A stretch of DNA of 64,000 nucleotides, taken from Streptomyces sp. 11x1. GTDB lineage: Bacteria > Actinomycetota > Actinomycetes > Streptomycetales > Streptomycetaceae. Where the stretch lies: positions 6,473,001 through 6,537,000 of the forward strand of contig NZ_CP122458.1 of assembly GCF_032598905.1 (NCBI RefSeq), in the 5' to 3' direction. Made by a program: the position numbers and the translations under genes. The notes under the pieces were generated by a model. That model was not told the DNA's origin. It was given only the letters and a program-made list of their open reading frames with translations, and made no database searches. This document shows, piece by piece, positions 26,101 to 34,837 of the stretch. Every line of letters begins with the position of its first letter. Position 1 is the first letter of the stretch.

Positions 26101-27304
26101 CACCGCCGTGCCCGAGACCGCCCTCACCGGGTCCGTCGGCCCCGGGTCCGCCGGCACCGGTACCCGGCCCGCCGGGCTCACCGGTGGCGCGGGAGTCGTG
26201 GGACCGGCGGGAGGTGCCGTGGCCCCGGGCCTCACCGGCGCGTGGGTCGTCGAAGCCGTGCGGGGCGTCGGCGGCGCGGGAGCCCGCGGCACCGCCGAGG
26301 GGCTCGTGGCCGTCGCGGGGACGGCCGTGGCTCTCCGCCCCGACCCCGCTCCCGCCGCCCGCACCGGCACCCTCGCGCACCGGCGGCACCGGCCCTTGGC
26401 CGGCGCTCGGCGCGGCCTCCCGGCCGGTGCCCCTGGTCGTGCCGGGCCCCGTGCTCCCCGTCGTCCGCTCGATGCCGGGCACCCCGCCCTGCCCCGGCAC
26501 CGTCCGCCGCTCGGCACGCCCCTGCCCGGAACTCCCGGCCCCCGCCGCTCCCGTACTCCCACGTGCCACGCCGCCGGACCCGGAGCCGCCGCCGGAGCCG
26601 CTGTCACCTGCCGCCGCCCCGGCCCCCGCCGCGACCCGGACATGTCCCTCGCCGTCGGGTGTCGTGCCGACCCCACGCGCTCCCGACGACGAGGCCAGCC
26701 GGAGCGCGGACTCGCCGATGCGCAGCAACGCGCCCGGGGCCAGGCGGACCGGGCGGTCGCCGACGCGGGTGCCGTCGAGGGTGGTGCCGTTGGTGGAGCC
26801 GAGGTCGACGACGGAGACACGGCCGTCGGCGGAGAGGGTGACCGCGCAGTGCAGGCGGGAGACGTCCGGGTCGTCGAGCGGGACGTCGGCGTCGGCGGAG
26901 CGGCCGATGTGGATCTTGCCGCCGTGCAGCAGATGGACGCCGCCCGCGTCAGGGCCTGCCACCACGTGCAGCTGCGCGGCGGCCTCGTCGACCTCGGGGC
27001 CCGGCTCGGAGGGGGCGCCCAGGCAGAGCACGGCGCCGTCTATGAGAGGCGGCTCGCCGAGGGTGCACCGCTGGACGTCGAGGCGCTCGGCACCGGCGTA
27101 CAGCACGACCTGTCCGCCGCCGACCTCCCGGCTGCGCTCCAGACGCTCCGCACCGCCCTCCCCGACGGCGGAGGCGAGGCCCGAGGCCACGGCGGCGAGA
27201 GCCGTCCCGGCGGGCGCCGTGACCAGCACGTCGCAGGCCGTGGCACGTCCTCGCGGCTCGGAGGGCGGTCCCAGCGGGTCTACGACGGTCAGCCGGATCT
27301 GCAT
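23150..27304 (-). CDS. FHA domain plus FtsK/SpoIIIE-like ATPase (EssC/EccC-like, soluble)
   Basis: The protein has 1384 residues from the ATG at 27304, which has GGAAGGGA upstream; the frame is open 63 codons further without a good site. Residues 1-110 are an EssC-like N-terminal fold. Residues 121-203 are an FHA domain with GRS (134-136), SRLH (149-152) and STNG (170-173), which binds phosphothreonine. Residues ~205-470 are Gly/Arg/Thr-rich linker. Then comes a degenerate ATPase module (ALLLTALGPGARLWERG, VVAQLAALHSPDTLELVLIS) without a P-loop, and an ATPase with Walker A GPVGSGRTELL (~1020) and Walker B RLVVIVDDLDAL (~1217). No membrane segment is seen, unlike EssC. It is divergent from two Ser/Thr kinases, which may phosphorylate its partner. 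Confidence 0.85.
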   Translation of the reverse strand: MQIRLTVVDPLGPPSEPRGRATACDVLVTAPAGTALAAVASGLASAVGEGGAERLERSREVGGGQVVLYAGAERLDVQRCTLGEPPLIDGAVLCLGAPSEPGPEVDEAAAQLHVVAGPDAGGVHLLHGGKIHIGRSADADVPLDDPDVSRLHCAVTLSADGRVSVVDLGSTNGTTLDGTRVGDRPVRLAPGALLRIGESALRLASSSGARGVGTTPDGEGHVRVAAGAGAAAGDSGSGGGSGSGGVARGSTGAAGAGSSGQGRAERRTVPGQGGVPGIERTTGSTGPGTTRGTGREAAPSAGQGPVPPVREGAGAGGGSGVGAESHGRPRDGHEPLGGAAGSRAADAPHGFDDPRAGEARGHGTSRRSHDSRATGEPGGPGTGAGGPGADGPGEGGLGHGGETPGGGTRKGTPLRGTDVPRGVRKRGGLGAWARRLTGGRAQSGAVHDPYEYDAEYDEDERGALASVLPAAGERLPETWPDLAALLLTALGPGARLWERGPGHPEALAVRLGTTDRPAPDGSGLLPAVPVTTGLREVGALGLAGPRPRLMGLTRAVVAQLAALHSPDTLELVLISADRARPAEERTTDWSWLGWLPHLRPAHGQDCRLLLAYDREQTTARLDELLRRVEDHAADTAGHAPGSTPGADGGRTTTGWATVSADPADGGTGAADSGSARRSARRPSWAREDEPAGGGFAGPYTVVIVDGDPGGADVREAVVRLAQEGPVAGIHVVCLAETESASPASPVTETYTAACEVSPAFRACGAVALLSGDVATALRLLRVTSAGYAGGKGSGTTNAMNAMNVTGTTNTAGTASTAGEAGRAGSGGLPSREAADHARGTASHASPGRPRPDHTEPIRPGRARGSAQADPAVVSRTHTALDLSESALTGADERTRPGTRDIPSLDAQEAPGLLNHGTVATLDAVSAAWAERFARALAPLRTDGAVGDRQARVSAPLPQSARLLDELGLARATPASLMARWADAGDDTTALGGRAWAVLGAGPRGPVSVDLVAEGPHLFIEGPVGSGRTELLRAVAASLAAAERPDRLGIVLVDGRDGGAGGATGGGAGRVGEGLGVCTDLPHVGTHLTANDPVRMREFAQSLIAELKRRYELLDGLGFVEWHTRREVSGRIVPQRSATSTTSATSGSGAAKSAAPGSGSSGPGGSGAGAGAGQAAAAVGAADLDSSSSSTLRLRPSRRNTEQDGRGGAGKGLASELPRLVVIVDDLDALLSPPLGSTGRPAAGSVVRALEAVAREGERLGVHLVATTGGGGRKSESELGRAAGGRVVLSAPVPGPDEPATGRGELLGEGGRATAFQAGRVTGRIPRTATLRPTVVPLDWTRMGDPPARRPVRELGNGPTDLALLASALDRAAREVSAPAAPSLL

Positions 27305-27459
27305 CGCCGTCAGCGGTCCCTTCCGCGCGGGCACCCGCGACGACGAGGACGAGACTGCGCGGTCCCCACCGCAGACTTCCCCCACCGCTTCACGGGCACG
27401 TCGGCCAGTACTGGAGGCATCCTCGCACCTGCCACTGACAACTCGCCCGCCGCCCGGCA

Positions 27460-27475
27460 TCAAGTGATCTTGATT
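27460..27475. promoter_or_regulatory. inverted repeat in the divergent FHA-ATPase/pkaA region
   Basis: ATCAAG-TGAT-CTTGAT is a 6-bp inverted repeat with a 4-nt spacer. It is AT-rich for this genome and lies 156 bp upstream of the FHA-ATPase start. A related TTGATCACTTGA lies about 55 bp further along. Operator function is inferred. Confidence 0.45.
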
Positions 27476-27529
27476 GGTCGGCTCTGCCCACAAAAATGCC
27501 TGACCAGTGCTCGCCAGTTGATCACTTGA

Positions 27530-27579
27530 GATCGGTCACGTCCGCAGCGCGGCCGCATTCGGGATCGGTCACGTCCGCA
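27530..27579. repeat. 17-bp perfect direct repeat in the divergent intergenic region
   Basis: GATCGGTCACGTCCGCA occurs at 27530-27546 and again at 27563-27579, 33 bp apart, close to three helical turns. The 505-bp gap 27305-27809 otherwise holds no supported gene. A TACAGT -10-like hexamer at 27741-27746 may serve pkaA, but no matching -35 was found. Tandem activator binding sites are one reading. Confidence 0.6.
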
Positions 27580-27809
27580 TCCGGAACCCGACATACCCCC
27601 GCACGGCAACCAAGGCCCACGAGGGAGCGTCTTTCCACCGAACGCACACGGGTACCCGTACGTACTCGACCCACAGTGAACGGACAGAGTGGGCAGGAAG
27701 AGTCGGGAAGTGAACAGCCCGGTCCCGGGGACGGCCGCACTACAGTGGTCGGAACGTCCGCGTGAGTCCAGGGCGTGACCAGGCAAGCAAGCAACAGGGA
27801 GCGCATGAC

Positions 27810-29585
27810 GTGCGGCCGGTAGGCAGTAAGTACCTCCTTGAGGAGCCGATTGGACGCGGCGCCACAGGCACTGTCTGGCGCGCCCGCCAGCGGGAGACCG
27901 CCGGCGCCGAGGCGGCCGTGCCGGGCCACCCCGGCGAGACCGTCGCGATCAAGGTCCTGAAGGAGGAGCTCGCGAGCGACGCGGACATCGTGATGCGGTT
28001 CCTGCGGGAGCGCTCCGTCCTGCTCCGGCTCACCCACCCGAACATCGTGCGCGTCCGGGACCTCGTCGTCGAGGGCGATCTGCTCGCCCTGGTCATGGAC
28101 CTGGTCGAGGGCCCCGACCTGCATCGCTACCTCCGGGAGAGCGGCCCGCTCTCGCCGGTCGGCGCGGCCCTGATGACCGCCCAGATCGCCGACGCGCTCG
28201 CCGCCAGCCACGCCGACGGCGTCGTCCACCGCGACCTGAAGCCCGCGAACGTCCTGCTCAAGCAGGGCGGCGGCGAGATGCACCCGATGCTGACGGACTT
28301 CGGCATCGCCCGCCTCGCCGACTCCCCGGGCCTGACCCGCACCAGCGAGTTCGTCGGCACGCCCGCGTACGTCGCCCCCGAGTCCGCCGAGGGCCAGCCG
28401 CAGACCTCCGCCGTCGACATCTACGGCGCCGGCATCCTGATGTACGAACTGGTCACCGGCCGCCCGCCGTTCAACGGCCAGTCCGCGCTCGAAGTCCTGC
28501 ACCAGCACCTCAGCGCCGAACCGCGCCGCCCCTCCACCGTCCCCGACCCGCTGTGGACGGTCATCGAGCGTTGTCTGCGCAAGAACCCGCGCGAGCGGCC
28601 CAGCGCCGTCAATCTCGCCCGGGCGCTGCGCATCGTCGCCGAGGGCGTCGGCGTGCACGCGAACTCCATGCAGATCGCCGCCGCCGAGGGGGTGGGCCAC
28701 ATCCTCGCCCCCGACCCGGCGCCCGCGCAGGTGCCGGGCTCCCCGGAGCCGTTCGGCTCGGCCGACCCGACGCAGGTGCTGCCGCACGGCGCGGGCGCGT
28801 ACGACCCGAACGCCGCGACGAGCGTCCTCCCGCACACTTCCGGGCCGGCGGGCTCGGGCGACCCCACGACCGTGCTCCCGCACACCTCCGGCGCCGACCC
28901 GACGTCCGTCATGCCGCCGGTGCCGTCGCACGACCCCGGCGGGCAGCCGCCCGAGCAGCCGCACCCCTGGCAGAACCAGCTCCGCGCGGCCCGCGACCGC
29001 AACGAACAGACCCAGGTCCAGTACCTCGACCCCAGCGAGGACCCGCTGCGGCGCCGGCCCCAGCGGCAGGCGGGCCGTGGGCAGCAGCCCCAGCAGCCCC
29101 AGCAGCCCCAGCAGCCGCCGCGTCGGCAGCAGCGGCCGCCGCAGGGCGGGCCCGGCCCCGGGTACGGCCACCCGCAGCAGCAACAGCCGTACGCCCCGGC
29201 GCCCGCGCGGCAGCCGCAGCCGCAGCCGCAGCCGCAGCGGCGGCAGCCGGAGCGGCGGCAGCCGGAGCGGCGGCAGCCGGAGCGGTACGCGCCCGCGCCG
29301 CAGCCGCAGCAGCCGGCGCCGCGGCCGCAGCGGGAGCCCCGGCCGCCGCGTCAGCGCAGCGCCAATCCGATGCGGATCCCTGGGCTCGGGTGCCTCAAGG
29401 GGTGCCTGTTCATGATCGTCCTGCTCGTCGTCGGCGGCTGGCTGATCTGGGAGTTCACGCCGCTGCAGGAGTGGGTCGGCACGGGGAAGAGCTGGTGGGG
29501 ACAGCTGTCCGACTGGGTCGGCGAAGTGGGCAAGTGGATCGGCGAACTGGGCAACGGGTCCGGTTCGGGGGGCTCGGGGCAGTAG
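27810..29585 (+). CDS. pkaA: Ser/Thr protein kinase with C-terminal membrane anchor
   Basis: The protein has 591 residues from the GTG at 27810 (AGGGAG upstream). The kinase domain (about 5-275) has the Gly loop IGRGATGTVWRAR, the lysine in VAIKVLKEE, HRDLKPANVLL, TDFGIARL and the APESAEG segment. The next ~270 residues are a Pro/Gln/Arg-rich spacer with many Thr-Ser-rich TSVLPHTSG-type motifs, likely autophosphorylation sites, and a (QP)n run. One membrane segment (MIVLLVVGGWLIWEF) lies near residue 535, followed by a short extracellular tail ending in Gly/Ser. Synteny before prfB and tandem arrangement with a second kinase match S. coelicolor pkaA-pkaB as I recall it. Confidence 0.88.
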   Translation: MRPVGSKYLLEEPIGRGATGTVWRARQRETAGAEAAVPGHPGETVAIKVLKEELASDADIVMRFLRERSVLLRLTHPNIVRVRDLVVEGDLLALVMDLVEGPDLHRYLRESGPLSPVGAALMTAQIADALAASHADGVVHRDLKPANVLLKQGGGEMHPMLTDFGIARLADSPGLTRTSEFVGTPAYVAPESAEGQPQTSAVDIYGAGILMYELVTGRPPFNGQSALEVLHQHLSAEPRRPSTVPDPLWTVIERCLRKNPRERPSAVNLARALRIVAEGVGVHANSMQIAAAEGVGHILAPDPAPAQVPGSPEPFGSADPTQVLPHGAGAYDPNAATSVLPHTSGPAGSGDPTTVLPHTSGADPTSVMPPVPSHDPGGQPPEQPHPWQNQLRAARDRNEQTQVQYLDPSEDPLRRRPQRQAGRGQQPQQPQQPQQPPRRQQRPPQGGPGPGYGHPQQQQPYAPAPARQPQPQPQPQRRQPERRQPERRQPERYAPAPQPQQPAPRPQREPRPPRQRSANPMRIPGLGCLKGCLFMIVLLVVGGWLIWEFTPLQEWVGTGKSWWGQLSDWVGEVGKWIGELGNGSGSGGSGQ

Positions 29586-29642
29586 AGCGCCTGATGGCTC
29601 GGGCGTTCGGGTCCGGTTGGCGAGTGCGGCTCCGGTGGGACG

Positions 29643-29774
29643 TCTCGCGCAGTTCCCCGCGCCCCTGAAAGAGAAAGACCAGGCCCTGCGGGCCTGAAAG
29701 GCGACGGGGGCGCGGCGGATGAAAAGCACGGGGCGCAGCCCCTGCTTTTCAGGGGCGCGGGGAACTGCGCGAGA
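29643..29774. repeat. dispersed palindromic repeat, perfect 28-bp arms
   Basis: Arms 29643-29670 and 29747-29774 are perfect inverted copies of 28 bp with a 76-nt loop that itself has smaller pairings (GGCCCTGCGGGCC). It occupies much of the 373-bp gap between pkaA and pkaB and could act as a terminator. The rest of the gap shows no gene. Confidence 0.9.
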
Positions 29775-29958
29775 AGCCCCACCCACCCGCACCCGCCGAC
29801 GCACCGATCCACCCCACCCCCTCCGCGCACCCCGCCCCAAGACGGAGTCCCACGTTGGGGACTTGTCGACATCCGAGGGGTGATTTCCGCCTCGGCGGTG
29901 AACCTTGGGTCCCCGGGCGCGTAGCTTTGTCGCCAACACGCGGCCTGTAGGAGCAGTC

Positions 29959-31191
29959 TTGGGACGGAAGATCGGAAGCCGGTACACCGCGAACCAGATT
30001 CTGGGGCGGGGCAGCGCCGGCACGGTGTGGCTGGGTGAGGGCCCGGAGGGCCCTGTCGCCATCAAGCTGCTGCGCGAGGACCTCTCGTCCGACGAGGAAC
30101 TGGTCGGACGCTTCGTCCAGGAGCGCACCGCCCTGCTGGGCCTCGACCACCCGAATGTGGTCTCCGTACGCGATCTCGTCGTCGACGGCAACGACCTCGC
30201 CCTCGTCATGGACCTCGTCCGGGGCACGGACCTGCGCACCCGCCTCGACCGGGAGCGCCGCATGGCCCCCGAGGCGGCGGTCGCGATAGTGGCCGACATC
30301 GCCGACGGCCTGGCGGCGGCGCACGCGGCCGGGGTCGTCCACCGGGACGTGAAACCGGAGAACGTGCTGCTGGACATGCAGGGCCCGCTGGGCCCCGGAG
30401 GCGCGCACCCGGCCCTCCTCACCGACTTCGGCGTCGCCAAGCTGATCGATTCCCCCCGGCGCACCCGCGCCACGAAGATCATCGGAACACCGGACTATCT
30501 CGCCCCCGAGATCGTCGAGGGCCTGCCGCCCCGCGCGGCCGTGGACATCTACGCCCTGGCGACCGTGCTGTACGAGCTGCTGGCCGGTTTCACCCCGTTC
30601 GGCGGCGGCCACCCCGGCGCCGTCCTGCGCCGCCATGTCACCGAGACCGTGGTCCCCCTCCCCGGCATCCCCGAGGAACTGTGGCAGCTCCTCGTCCAGT
30701 GCCTGGCGAAGGCCCCGGCCTCCCGCCTGCGCGCCTCGGAACTGGCGACGCGACTGCGCGAGCAGCTGCCGCTGCTGGCCGGGATGCCGCCCCTGGACGT
30801 CGACGAGCCCGGGGCGGAGACGGAGGAGGCGGCCGAGGAGCAGATCGTGGCGGTGGTGCCCGGGGAGCGGGCGCGGCGAGGGGCCGTACCGCTGGTGCCC
30901 GGGGCGAAGCCGGACTCCAATCGGGACACGCACACGTCGATGAGGGTGCCCGGGCCGGAGGAGCTGGCGGGCGGGGCCCGGGGGACGGCACGGGTGCCCA
31001 GGGCCTCGGGGGCGCCCCGGCCGGGCTCGGCCCGCCGTCGGGCGATGGCCCGACGCCGACGGATCACGCTCGGGGCCGCGGCGGTCGCGCTGGTGGTCGC
31101 AGCGGGTGTGGGCACCTGGGCGGCGACATCCGGAGGCGACTCGGACGGCGGGTCCAAGGACACCAACAACTCCACGCCGACATCGCCGTGA
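29959..31191 (+). CDS. pkaB: Ser/Thr protein kinase with C-terminal membrane anchor
   Basis: The protein has 410 residues. I start it at the TTG at 29959, because TAGGAG lies 5-10 nt upstream; the frame extends further without a ribosome binding site. The kinase domain (about 7-265) has ILGRGSAGTVWLG, the lysine in VAIKLLRED, HRDVKPENVLL, TDFGVAKL and APEIVEG. A linker with DTHTSMRVPG precedes one membrane segment (ITLGAAAVALVVAAGVGTWAA, residues ~365-386) and a short Ser/Thr/Asn-rich outer tail without a PASTA domain. Length and position next to pkaA and prfB fit pkaB of S. coelicolor. Its signal and substrates are unknown; the neighbouring FHA protein is a candidate partner. Confidence 0.88.
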   Translation: MGRKIGSRYTANQILGRGSAGTVWLGEGPEGPVAIKLLREDLSSDEELVGRFVQERTALLGLDHPNVVSVRDLVVDGNDLALVMDLVRGTDLRTRLDRERRMAPEAAVAIVADIADGLAAAHAAGVVHRDVKPENVLLDMQGPLGPGGAHPALLTDFGVAKLIDSPRRTRATKIIGTPDYLAPEIVEGLPPRAAVDIYALATVLYELLAGFTPFGGGHPGAVLRRHVTETVVPLPGIPEELWQLLVQCLAKAPASRLRASELATRLREQLPLLAGMPPLDVDEPGAETEEAAEEQIVAVVPGERARRGAVPLVPGAKPDSNRDTHTSMRVPGPEELAGGARGTARVPRASGAPRPGSARRRAMARRRRITLGAAAVALVVAAGVGTWAATSGGDSDGGSKDTNNSTPTSP

Positions 31192-31259
31192 TGTGACGTG
31201 CACATCGCGCATCCTCCGCGTGACAGGAACACCGGCGCCCTGCGACTCGCAGCAAGGAA

Positions 31260-31877
31260 ATGAACGACATCGCGAGCGAAACCCCCGACGAGGTCGGCGG
31301 CAGATTCCATACCCTCGGCCGGGCCGATCCCCTCATCGCCCGAGGCGCACGAGCCGGGGCCGCGCTCAAGGGCGTACTGGTCCTCGCCGCGATCGTCTCG
31401 GTGGGCTCCTGCGGTTCCGTGGAACCGCAGGAGCCCACCCCCGGGACGGACAGTGCCTCGGCGGGCTGCGAGGTCCGTGACGCCACCCAGCAGGTCGCCG
31501 ACCGCTTCTCCGCGCTGGGCGAGGTCGTCACCACGGAGTGGTGCGCGATGGACCTCGCGGGCGGCTCGTCCCGCGTCCCCGGCCCGAGCGACATCAGAAT
31601 GGTCGGCTACTTCGAGACCACGGCCGAGGACATGAAGGCCGTCCTGGACGCCCCTGACAGGACGTTCGAGAAGGCCGAGCCCGAGGACATCCCTGATGCC
31701 CTCGGCGCTTCGACGTCCGAGAAAGCCGAGTGGCTGACCAGCCCCGAGGTGAACGAGGAGATCACAGCCGGCCTGTACACAGCGACGTTCTGGTTCGACC
31801 GCGCTTCCAACAAGATCCTCTTCGACGCCGTCAACCCGACCGGAACCGAGGACGAGGGGGCCGTGGTCGGAGGGTGA
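31260..31877 (+). CDS. small membrane-anchored or lipoprotein, unknown function
   Basis: The protein has 205 residues and I do not recognise the family. A 35-residue polar N-terminus is followed by a hydrophobic stretch, GVLVLAAIVSVGSC, that could be a lipobox with an unusually long leader or a single membrane anchor. Two further cysteines (AGCEVRD, EWCAMDL) could form a disulfide outside the cell. The C-terminal half is acidic and mixed alpha/beta. The ATG has AAGGA immediately upstream, with very short spacing, so the start is uncertain. A perfect 38-bp palindrome lies inside the coding sequence at the lipobox. It lies between pkaB and prfB, and no co-function is evident. Confidence 0.65.
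   Translation: MNDIASETPDEVGGRFHTLGRADPLIARGARAGAALKGVLVLAAIVSVGSCGSVEPQEPTPGTDSASAGCEVRDATQQVADRFSALGEVVTTEWCAMDLAGGSSRVPGPSDIRMVGYFETTAEDMKAVLDAPDRTFEKAEPEDIPDALGASTSEKAEWLTSPEVNEEITAGLYTATFWFDRASNKILFDAVNPTGTEDEGAVVGG
31401..31438. repeat. perfect 38-bp palindrome within a coding sequence
   Basis: GTGGGCTCCTGCGGTTCC at 31401-31418 is followed by GT and then its exact reverse complement at 31421-31438. The RNA would form an 18-bp stem. It lies 140 bp into the small lipoprotein gene and encodes part of VGSCGSVEPQEP. Confidence 0.9.
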
Positions 31878-31946
31878 GGGACGAGGTCACCGCCGGCTGC
31901 CGCCCCGGGCCGAGGGCGCCCCACCATGGTCACCCGGCGGAGCCGT

Positions 31947-31952
31947 TAGGCT
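31947..31952 (+). promoter_or_regulatory. -10 hexamer for probably leaderless prfB
   Basis: TAGGCT ends 6 nt before the prfB GTG at 31959, the distance at which transcription would start on the first base of the start codon. There is no other ribosome binding site than GGGGG at zero spacing. No good -35 was found. Confidence 0.5.
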
Positions 31953-31958
31953 GGGGGC

Positions 31959-33062
<1,104 letters not shown>

Positions 33063-33086
33063 GGCCCCGGAATTCAGCGCTTTGTC

Positions 33087-33127
33087 GACAAGGCAACTGC
33101 CCTCCACTGGAGGGCAGTTGCCTTGTC
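33087..33127 (+). terminator. strong hairpin terminator after prfB
   Basis: A perfect 19-bp stem (33087-33105 with 33109-33127) closes on a 3-nt loop, followed by TGTG rather than a U-tract. It lies 24 bp after the prfB stop. The remaining 243 bp to the next gene hold no ORF; GCTAC/GTAGC (33350-33364) brackets the next ribosome binding site. Confidence 0.9.
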
Positions 33128-33370
33128 TGTGGGGGGATGTCTGGGTCTTACGTCACACTCACATGTTCGTGACGAGGTCAAAAGCGGTGAACGGGACATC
33201 GCGTACGCAACGACCTTGACGTTACTGGGAAAACTGGGAAGGTTGGCGTATGGCATGCGCATTACTGGGGCGCATGTGAACCGGGGGACTTCGACCCAAC
33301 CGACTGCTCCCGTTGATCGCGGCCCCGGGCGCTGCTCCATTTACTGATAGCTACTGGGGGTAGCAGCCAT

Positions 33371-34267
33371 ATGACGAAGAAGACGCGGATCCGCGTGGCG
33401 CGCATAGCCGCGGGTGCCGTGATCGCCGCCGGTGCGTCGCTGACCGCCGCGGGCGCCGCTTCCGCGCTGGACCTCGGAGTCGGCGTCGGTGTCAGCACCG
33501 ACGACGGTGGTTCCATCGAGGCCGATGTCTCGGTCCAGACCGGCAACGACACCGGCAACACCAGCATTGGCGCGTCCGACGGTGGCGCGACGTCCGACGG
33601 TGGTGCCACCACTGACGGTGGTGCCACGTCCGACGGTGGTGCCACCACTGACGGTGGCGCGACGACCGACGGTGGTGCCACCACTGACGGTGGCGCGACG
33701 ACCGACGGTGGTGCCACGACCGACGGTGGCGCGACGACCGACGGTGGTGCCACCACTGACGGTGGCGCGACGACCGACGGCGGTGCGACGACCGACGGTG
33801 GCGCGACCTCGAACGGAACCTCCAACGGCACCTCGGGCGGTTCCACCTCGAACGGAACCTCCAACGGCACCTCCGGCGGTTCCACCTCCAACGGCACGTC
33901 CAACGGCACCTCGGGCGGTTCCACCTCCAACGGGACCTCCGGCGGTTCCTCCGACGGTGGCTCCACCTCCGGCGGTTCGTCCGACGGCGGTTCCTCCACC
34001 TCCGGCGGTTCCTCCGACGGCGGCTCCATCTCCGGTGGGCCCGACACCGACGGCGGCAACGACGAGTCCGTGCAGCAGGAGGGCTCCTCGGCCCTCACCG
34101 ACACCGGCTCGGAGGCCGAGGCCCAGGGCGTCGGCACCGGCGAGCTGGCCGAGACGGGTGCCGCCGAGACCACGTTCCTGCTGGTCGGCGCCGCCACGAT
34201 GATCGTCGGCGGTATCGGCTTCCGTCTGCTGCCGCGCCTGATGGCCGGCCGCGGCGCGGCCGCCTGA
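33371..34267 (+). CDS. repeat-rich LAETG surface protein, sortase substrate
   Basis: The protein has 298 residues. A Sec signal peptide (KKTRIRVARIAAGAVIAAGASLTAAGAASA) is followed by a short mature head (LDLGVGVGVST). Residues ~70-145 are degenerate DGGAT(T/S) hexapeptides, ~146-200 are SNGTSNGTSGGST repeats and ~200-220 are SDGGSTSGG repeats. The C-terminus has LAETG (about residue 260), a membrane segment (TTFLLVGAATMIVGGIGF) and a basic tail. LAxTG is the motif used by class E sortases of actinobacteria, so the protein is probably linked to the cell wall with a flexible, hydrophilic stalk. It has its own terminator. No sortase gene is in the window. Confidence 0.85.
   Translation: MTKKTRIRVARIAAGAVIAAGASLTAAGAASALDLGVGVGVSTDDGGSIEADVSVQTGNDTGNTSIGASDGGATSDGGATTDGGATSDGGATTDGGATTDGGATTDGGATTDGGATTDGGATTDGGATTDGGATTDGGATTDGGATSNGTSNGTSGGSTSNGTSNGTSGGSTSNGTSNGTSGGSTSNGTSGGSSDGGSTSGGSSDGGSSTSGGSSDGGSISGGPDTDGGNDESVQQEGSSALTDTGSEAEAQGVGTGELAETGAAETTFLLVGAATMIVGGIGFRLLPRLMAGRGAAA
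33577..33960 (+). repeat. coding tandem repeats in the LAETG protein gene
   Basis: The region is built of 18-bp units encoding DGGATT/DGGATS, followed by 12- to 15-bp units encoding SNGT and SGGST. Neighbouring units are nearly identical, so length variation by slippage is likely. Confidence 0.9.
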
Positions 34268-34299
34268 TCCCAGAGGATCGGGCACAGCACCGCACACGT

Positions 34300-34340
34300 A
34301 CGACGAGGGCCCGGGGCAGCCAGCCCCGGGCCCTCGTCGT
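34300..34340 (+). terminator. perfect 18-bp stem terminator
   Basis: 34300-34317 pairs exactly with 34323-34340 around a 5-nt loop. It lies 33 bp after the LAETG gene stop and 54 bp before the stop of the convergent zinc-ribbon gene, so it may serve both directions. Confidence 0.9.
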
Positions 34341-34393
34341 TCTCGTCGTCCGTCCCGTCCGTCCCGCGTACGCCGCGTGTCGGCGAGGCGCCC

Positions 34394-34585
34394 CTATGCC
34401 GTCTGGTGCGCCAGCAGGGCCACAGCCGCTATGAGGATCGCCAGCAGGGCGATCAGTGTCATGGGGCTCAGGCTCGCGAAGGGGTTCTCCTGCTGGAGTC
34501 GCTCGCGGCTGGCCCGGCACACATGGCAGCGGCCCTCGGCGACGGGGGACGCGCAGTTCGCGCACACCAACCGGTCGTACGTCAT
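34394..34585 (-). CDS. small zinc-ribbon membrane protein
   Basis: The protein has 63 residues from the ATG at 34585, preceded by a strong GGAGGG; an 11-codon upstream extension lacks a site. CANC at residues 8-11 and CHVC at 20-23 form a two-pair zinc ribbon, and residues ~41-60 ([18 protein letters not shown]) form one membrane helix. The function is unknown. It is the only leftward gene in this rightward block and lies upstream of ftsE on the opposite strand. Confidence 0.75.
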   Translation of the reverse strand: MTYDRLVCANCASPVAEGRCHVCRASRERLQQENPFASLSPMTLIALLAILIAAVALLAHQTA

Positions 34586-34734
34586 GCGCCTCGCCCTCCT
34601 TGCAATGGCCTCACACATACCTCAACGCTTCGCGCAGCCGGACCGTTCCTCTACACCACTGTGCCAGGTTCCGCCGGAGGTTGCGCGGGGGCCTCGGAAA
34701 GGGGTGGGTGCGGTTGTCGGAGGGCTGCGGGTCG

Positions 34735-34763
34735 GTGGGGGCTGGTCGCGCAGTTCCCCGCAC
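34735..34763. repeat. dispersed palindromic repeat, single arm
   Basis: GTGGGGGCTGGTCGCGCAGT and the following CCCCGCACC match the right-arm form of the repeat at 55.7 kb in reverse orientation. No partner arm is present, so this is a truncated copy in the 252-bp gap upstream of ftsE. Confidence 0.75.
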
Positions 34764-34837
34764 CGGGCTGCGCCCTCTCCAGGAACATGGCGCGGTACAG
34801 TCTCGTCCATCCATCCCCGACGGCTTGTGGTGCATCC

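Noticed and set aside
33577..33960. Regular repeats resembling a CRISPR array
   Set aside because: Units are short, contiguous, in frame and encode DGGATT/SNGT peptides, with no unique spacers.
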